Positions 6,714 to 9,338 of a stretch of DNA of 9,338 nucleotides are shown here, in pieces. Within the stretch, counting starts at the first letter, position 1; each line of letters starts with the position of its first letter. Source of the DNA: an uncultured Clostridia bacterium (lineage in GTDB: Bacteria > Bacillota > Clostridia > Christensenellales > Pumilibacteraceae); NCBI GenBank assembly GCA_900553555.1, contig USEG01000023.1:1-9338 (forward strand), read 5' to 3'. The notes below the pieces were generated by a model, which had not been told where the DNA came from, ran no database searches, and worked only from the letters and a program-made list of their open reading frames with translations. The position numbers and the translations under genes are program-made.

Positions 6714-8131
6714 TATTCGATCACCTTTTCTTCGATAAGAGACCGTATAAACGTCTCGTCGCTGTACTCATATTTTACGCCGCGTATTTCCTGATATTTT
6801 TCTCCGCCTTTACCGGCAATGAGCACTACTCCGTTGCCCCCCGCGCATTCAAGCGCATATTTAATGGCCTGAGTGCGTTCGGGAATGGCGATATAGTTGT
6901 CCTTTTTTATGCCGGAACATATGTCGTCGATGATTTTTTCCGGCTGTTCGAAACGCGGATTATCCGAAGTCACGACACAGAAATCGGCGTTGTCCGAGGC
7001 CACTTTGCCCATCTCGGGCCGTTTTGTTTTGTCCCTGTCGCCGCCGCATCCGAAAACCACCACTATCTTTTCGCCGGAACATTGTTTAAGCGAACAGATG
7101 GCGTTTTTAAGGCTCTCGGCGGTGTGCGCAAAATCTATTACTATCTTGTTCTTTACCCCGCTGATAACATTAAATCTGCCGGGCACGCCGCTTAGTTTTT
7201 TAAGTCCGTCCGTTACGGTCGATCCTGATACTCCCAACGACTTGCAAACTGCTGCGGCGCAAAGAGCGTTGTATACGTTGCATTTGCCGGGAAGCGCACA
7301 GCTTACTTTTATTATGTCGTCACATAAATTCATAACAAAGCGCACTCCGCCCAGCGAATATTGTTCGTTGATGGCAAAAACGTCGGCGGGATTGTACAAT
7401 CCGTATGTTACGCTGTTTTTACCGTAACGCGCATAAAATCTGCGTCCTGCGGCGTCGTCGACGTTAAAGACGGCAAAATGCCTTCTTTCGGGCAGAAAAA
7501 GTCTTTCCTTCGCAGCGGCATAACTATCCTTGTCGACAAAAAAGTCCATATGGTCGCTGCCGAGATTGGTAAACGCCGCCACTTCGAAAAACACGGCGTC
7601 GGTCTTTTTTAAGGCCAAAGCGTGCGCCGAAACTTCCATAACGACATATTCGACGGATAAGTCGCGCATTACGGCAAGAGTCCGGAACAATTCGGGAGGA
7701 TCGGGCGTGGTCATGCCGCTGAAAGCAATCTGTTTATCGCCTGCAAACGCGCCGAGAGTGCCTATTATGCCCGTTTTTTTTCCGGCGGCCGAAAGAACAG
7801 ACGCTATCATGTATGTCGTCGTGGTCTTACCGTTGGTACCGGTAACGCCTACAAACTTCATGCTGTTTTGCGGATCGCCGTAAAAACGCGCGCTTACAAA
7901 CGACATAGACCGTCTTATATCCGCTACGGGAATATTGACGCAATTGTCGATCGCCTTATCGGACAGTACGCATACCGCGCCGTTATTTACAGCCTGATGC
8001 GCCTCTTCTTCGCCGTGCAGACAGAAAAACAAAGCGCCTTTTTCGCATTGTTCCGGTTTGTACGCCAAGCTGCCTACGTCTATTTCGCTATAAGCAGCCG
8101 GACAATTTTCCACTAACTCTTTCAGTCGCAT
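6713..8131 (-). CDS. murE: UDP-MurNAc-tripeptide synthetase, predicted meso-diaminopimelate-adding
   Basis: A 472-residue cytoplasmic Mur ligase adding the third residue to UDP-MurNAc-L-Ala-D-Glu. The ATP loop is VTGTNGKTTTT (96-106); then TTPDPPELF (141-149) in the substrate loop, EVSAHALAL (166-174), NLGSDHMDF (189-197), Lys208 in AAAKERLF (carbamylated lysine position), DFAHTAESL (333-341) and FGCGGDRDKTKRPEMG (360-375). The selectivity motif DNPRFE (390-395) is the DNPR form typical of meso-Dap-adding enzymes, so a Dap-type wall is predicted. Departures: GKGGE (440-444) where GKGHE is usual, and no DSR motif in the N-terminal domain (residues 20-40 instead read GSLAYKPEQCEKGALFFCLHG). The start at 8131 is chosen over an in-frame ATG 66 bases upstream because GGAGG lies six bases before it and homology begins there. 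Its stop overlaps the mraY start. Confidence 0.95.
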   Translation of the reverse strand: MRLKELVENCPAAYSEIDVGSLAYKPEQCEKGALFFCLHGEEEAHQAVNNGAVCVLSDKAIDNCVNIPVADIRRSMSFVSARFYGDPQNSMKFVGVTGTNGKTTTTYMIASVLSAAGKKTGIIGTLGAFAGDKQIAFSGMTTPDPPELFRTLAVMRDLSVEYVVMEVSAHALALKKTDAVFFEVAAFTNLGSDHMDFFVDKDSYAAAKERLFLPERRHFAVFNVDDAAGRRFYARYGKNSVTYGLYNPADVFAINEQYSLGGVRFVMNLCDDIIKVSCALPGKCNVYNALCAAAVCKSLGVSGSTVTDGLKKLSGVPGRFNVISGVKNKIVIDFAHTAESLKNAICSLKQCSGEKIVVVFGCGGDRDKTKRPEMGKVASDNADFCVVTSDNPRFEQPEKIIDDICSGIKKDNYIAIPERTQAIKYALECAGGNGVVLIAGKGGEKYQEIRGVKYEYSDETFIRSLIEEKVIE

Positions 8132-8157
8132 ATTATGCCTCCGTGTCAATATTATGT

Positions 8158-8186
8158 ATATTAGCATATCGCCGCGGCGATAACAA
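8158..8186 (-). promoter_or_regulatory. Possible promoter for murE-mraY-murD-ftsW
   Basis: In the 105-base gap between the PBP gene and murE, the minus strand reads TTGTTA (8186-8181), 17 bp, then TAATAT (8163-8158). Each hexamer matches the sigma-A consensus in four of six bases. Transcription would start about 20 bases before the murE ATG, just upstream of its SD. The gap itself suggests the genes downstream need not depend only on readthrough from the PBP gene. Confidence 0.35.
8167..8182. repeat. Perfect 16-bp palindrome between PBP gene and murE
   Basis: TATCGCCGCGGCGATA reads identically on both strands. It has no loop and no T-run on either side, so it is not a terminator. It fills most of the spacer of the possible promoter at 8158-8186, a position suited to a dimeric repressor. 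No known operator is recognised. Confidence 0.6.
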
Positions 8187-8236
8187 CACGTTAGCAAAAA
8201 TATACTTTTTATGACATTATCTTGACCTTTACGCGC

Positions 8237-9338
8237 TTACGAACGCAGCAAGACAACGTCTCCTTTTTTGATTTTCTCGCCGGCGATGGGCAGCGTTGAC
8301 TGCACAATCTCCCCTTCCCCGGCACATTCGCAGTAAAGACCCGTTTTTTGAGCAATCGACAGCGCTTCGCCTACCGAAAGTCCCTCCAGCTGGGGCATTA
8401 CGACATATTCTTCCTCTTTTATTGGAGTCGTTGGCTCTATCTGTTCGTAATAAAATATTTTGGAAAATACTCTGCCGACATAAGGCGCCGCTACAATACT
8501 GCCGTAATAGGCGCCGGCAGTAGGTTCGTCCACCGTCATCAATATTACATATTTCGGGTCGTCGGCCGGTGCAAACCCAACAAATGACGAAACATACTTT
8601 CCCGATGCTATCGCTCCGTTTTCGTACTTTTGCGCAGTACCTGTCTTACCGCCTATTTCATACCCTTCGACAGCAGCTTTTTTGCCGCCCCCGTTATTGA
8701 CTACATTGAGAAGCAGCTCCCGCATAAGCGACGACGTTTCCGCGCTAAGAATTTGCTGCCCGATATCTGTAAATCGATATATTTCCCTGCCGTCAACGCT
8801 CTCTATTCTGTCAACAAAATGCGGAGTAACCTTTTTACCGCCGTTTACGACTGCGCATACGCCCGCCGCCAGTTGAACGGGCGTTACGGCAACGGCCTGC
8901 CCGAAACCTATGCGCGCAAGATCAACGTTTTTAACGCCGTCCCTTTTCATCATTATGCCCGAACTTTCGCCGAAAAAGTCAATACCCGTCTTACTGCCGA
9001 AACCGAATTTGTTTAGTCCGTCGTATAAATTGTCCGTACCCAGTTTTAACGCAAGATCCATAAAGACGCAGTTGCAACTGTTTTGCACGCCTTCCACAAG
9101 GTTTTGACTGCCGTGCCCTATGGTGCGCCAGCATCTTATCCGCTGCCCGTCCACTATCCGGTAACCGGGACAGTAAAATCGACTGGCGCTTGTAACAACG
9201 CCCTTTTCGATAGCTGTGGCAGTAGTAAATATTTTGAACGTCGATCCGGGCTCGTAGACGTCGACAATCATTTTGTTTTTACTGTATGCGTTTAACATTT
9301 CGACGTCGTCGCGCGGCAAATCGTCCAAAAGATACGAA
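8237..9338 (-). CDS. spoVD: Class B penicillin-binding protein, SpoVD/FtsI type (partial, N-terminus beyond right edge)
   Basis: The C-terminal 366 residues of a septal or cortex transpeptidase that cross-links peptidoglycan outside the membrane; the frame stays open to the edge, and a TTG at 9328 is internal. Numbering from that codon: active site Ser29-Thr-Phe-Lys32 within EPGSTFKI, Ser84-Cys-Asn86, and Lys228-Thr-Gly-Thr231 are all intact. A single PASTA domain fills about 309-363 (VVMPQLEGLSVGEALSIAQ onward) to the end. Cys66 (IRCW) and Cys85 (NSCN) are 19 residues apart, the spacing of the redox-active pair I recall for Bacillus subtilis SpoVD. That pair and the single PASTA domain favour SpoVD over the vegetative PbpB, but clostridial FtsI proteins can look alike. 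The N-terminal anchor and dimerisation domain are not in the window. Located directly upstream of murE, as in dcw clusters. Confidence 0.93.
   Translation of the reverse strand, partial: SYLLDDLPRDDVEMLNAYSKNKMIVDVYEPGSTFKIFTTATAIEKGVVTSASRFYCPGYRIVDGQRIRCWRTIGHGSQNLVEGVQNSCNCVFMDLALKLGTDNLYDGLNKFGFGSKTGIDFFGESSGIMMKRDGVKNVDLARIGFGQAVAVTPVQLAAGVCAVVNGGKKVTPHFVDRIESVDGREIYRFTDIGQQILSAETSSLMRELLLNVVNNGGGKKAAVEGYEIGGKTGTAQKYENGAIASGKYVSSFVGFAPADDPKYVILMTVDEPTAGAYYGSIVAAPYVGRVFSKIFYYEQIEPTTPIKEEEYVVMPQLEGLSVGEALSIAQKTGLYCECAGEGEIVQSTLPIAGEKIKKGDVVLLRS

Noticed and set aside
6897..7427. 176-residue plus-strand frame inside murE
   Set aside because: Antisense to well-conserved murE motifs; codon pattern mirrors the real gene.
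8146..8175. Sporulation sigma-E/sigma-K promoter upstream of murE (CATAATAT)
   Set aside because: Matches the -10 consensus only partly and no convincing -35 lies at the right distance.
8132..8197. Longer murE starting at the in-frame ATG at 8197
   Set aside because: The extra 22 residues do not resemble MurE, no SD precedes them, and GGAGG stands six bases before the ATG at 8131.
9326..9328. TTG at 9328 as the start of the PBP gene
   Set aside because: The frame stays open to the window edge and the residues before it continue PBP-like sequence; the protein would also lack its anchor.

Overview
The window looks like a chromosomal segment of a Gram-positive bacterium of the Clostridia/Firmicutes type. 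The reasons are the order of the division and cell-wall genes, a class B penicillin-binding protein with a C-terminal PASTA domain and a SpoVD-like cysteine pair, a TPP riboswitch controlling a ThiT-type vitamin transporter, and strong SD and sigma-A-like signals. No mobile element, CRISPR array or phage gene is visible, and base composition looks even throughout.

Right part (about 3243-9338, minus strand): a division and cell-wall (dcw) block transcribed right to left. The order is spoVD/ftsI-like PBP (cut by the window edge), murE, mraY, murD, ftsW/spoVE. Together these proteins add meso-diaminopimelate (predicted) to the UDP-MurNAc peptide (MurE), add D-glutamate one step earlier (MurD), move the finished precursor onto undecaprenyl phosphate (MraY), and polymerise and cross-link the product (FtsW/SpoVE with the PBP). 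murF, usually between murE and mraY, is absent, and the block stops after ftsW with no murG. MraY has Val in place of the second Asp of its otherwise invariant Asp-Asp motif.

Middle part (about 1860-3241): two divergent promoters, then on the plus strand a textbook promoter (TTGACA, 17 bp, TATACT), a TPP riboswitch, an intrinsic terminator with a visible antiterminator alternative, and a ThiT-like thiamine transporter gene. Its N-terminal half is an extra multi-spanning membrane region. This gene and ftsW converge, with one base between their stop codons and no terminator there.

Left part (1-1852): two uncharacterised multi-pass membrane proteins in a minus-strand operon. Their promoter lies so close to the first ATG that the message may be leaderless. 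The operon ends in a hairpin that faces the terminator of a plus-strand transcript whose last 24 bases look like the 3' end of a tRNA with encoded CCA.
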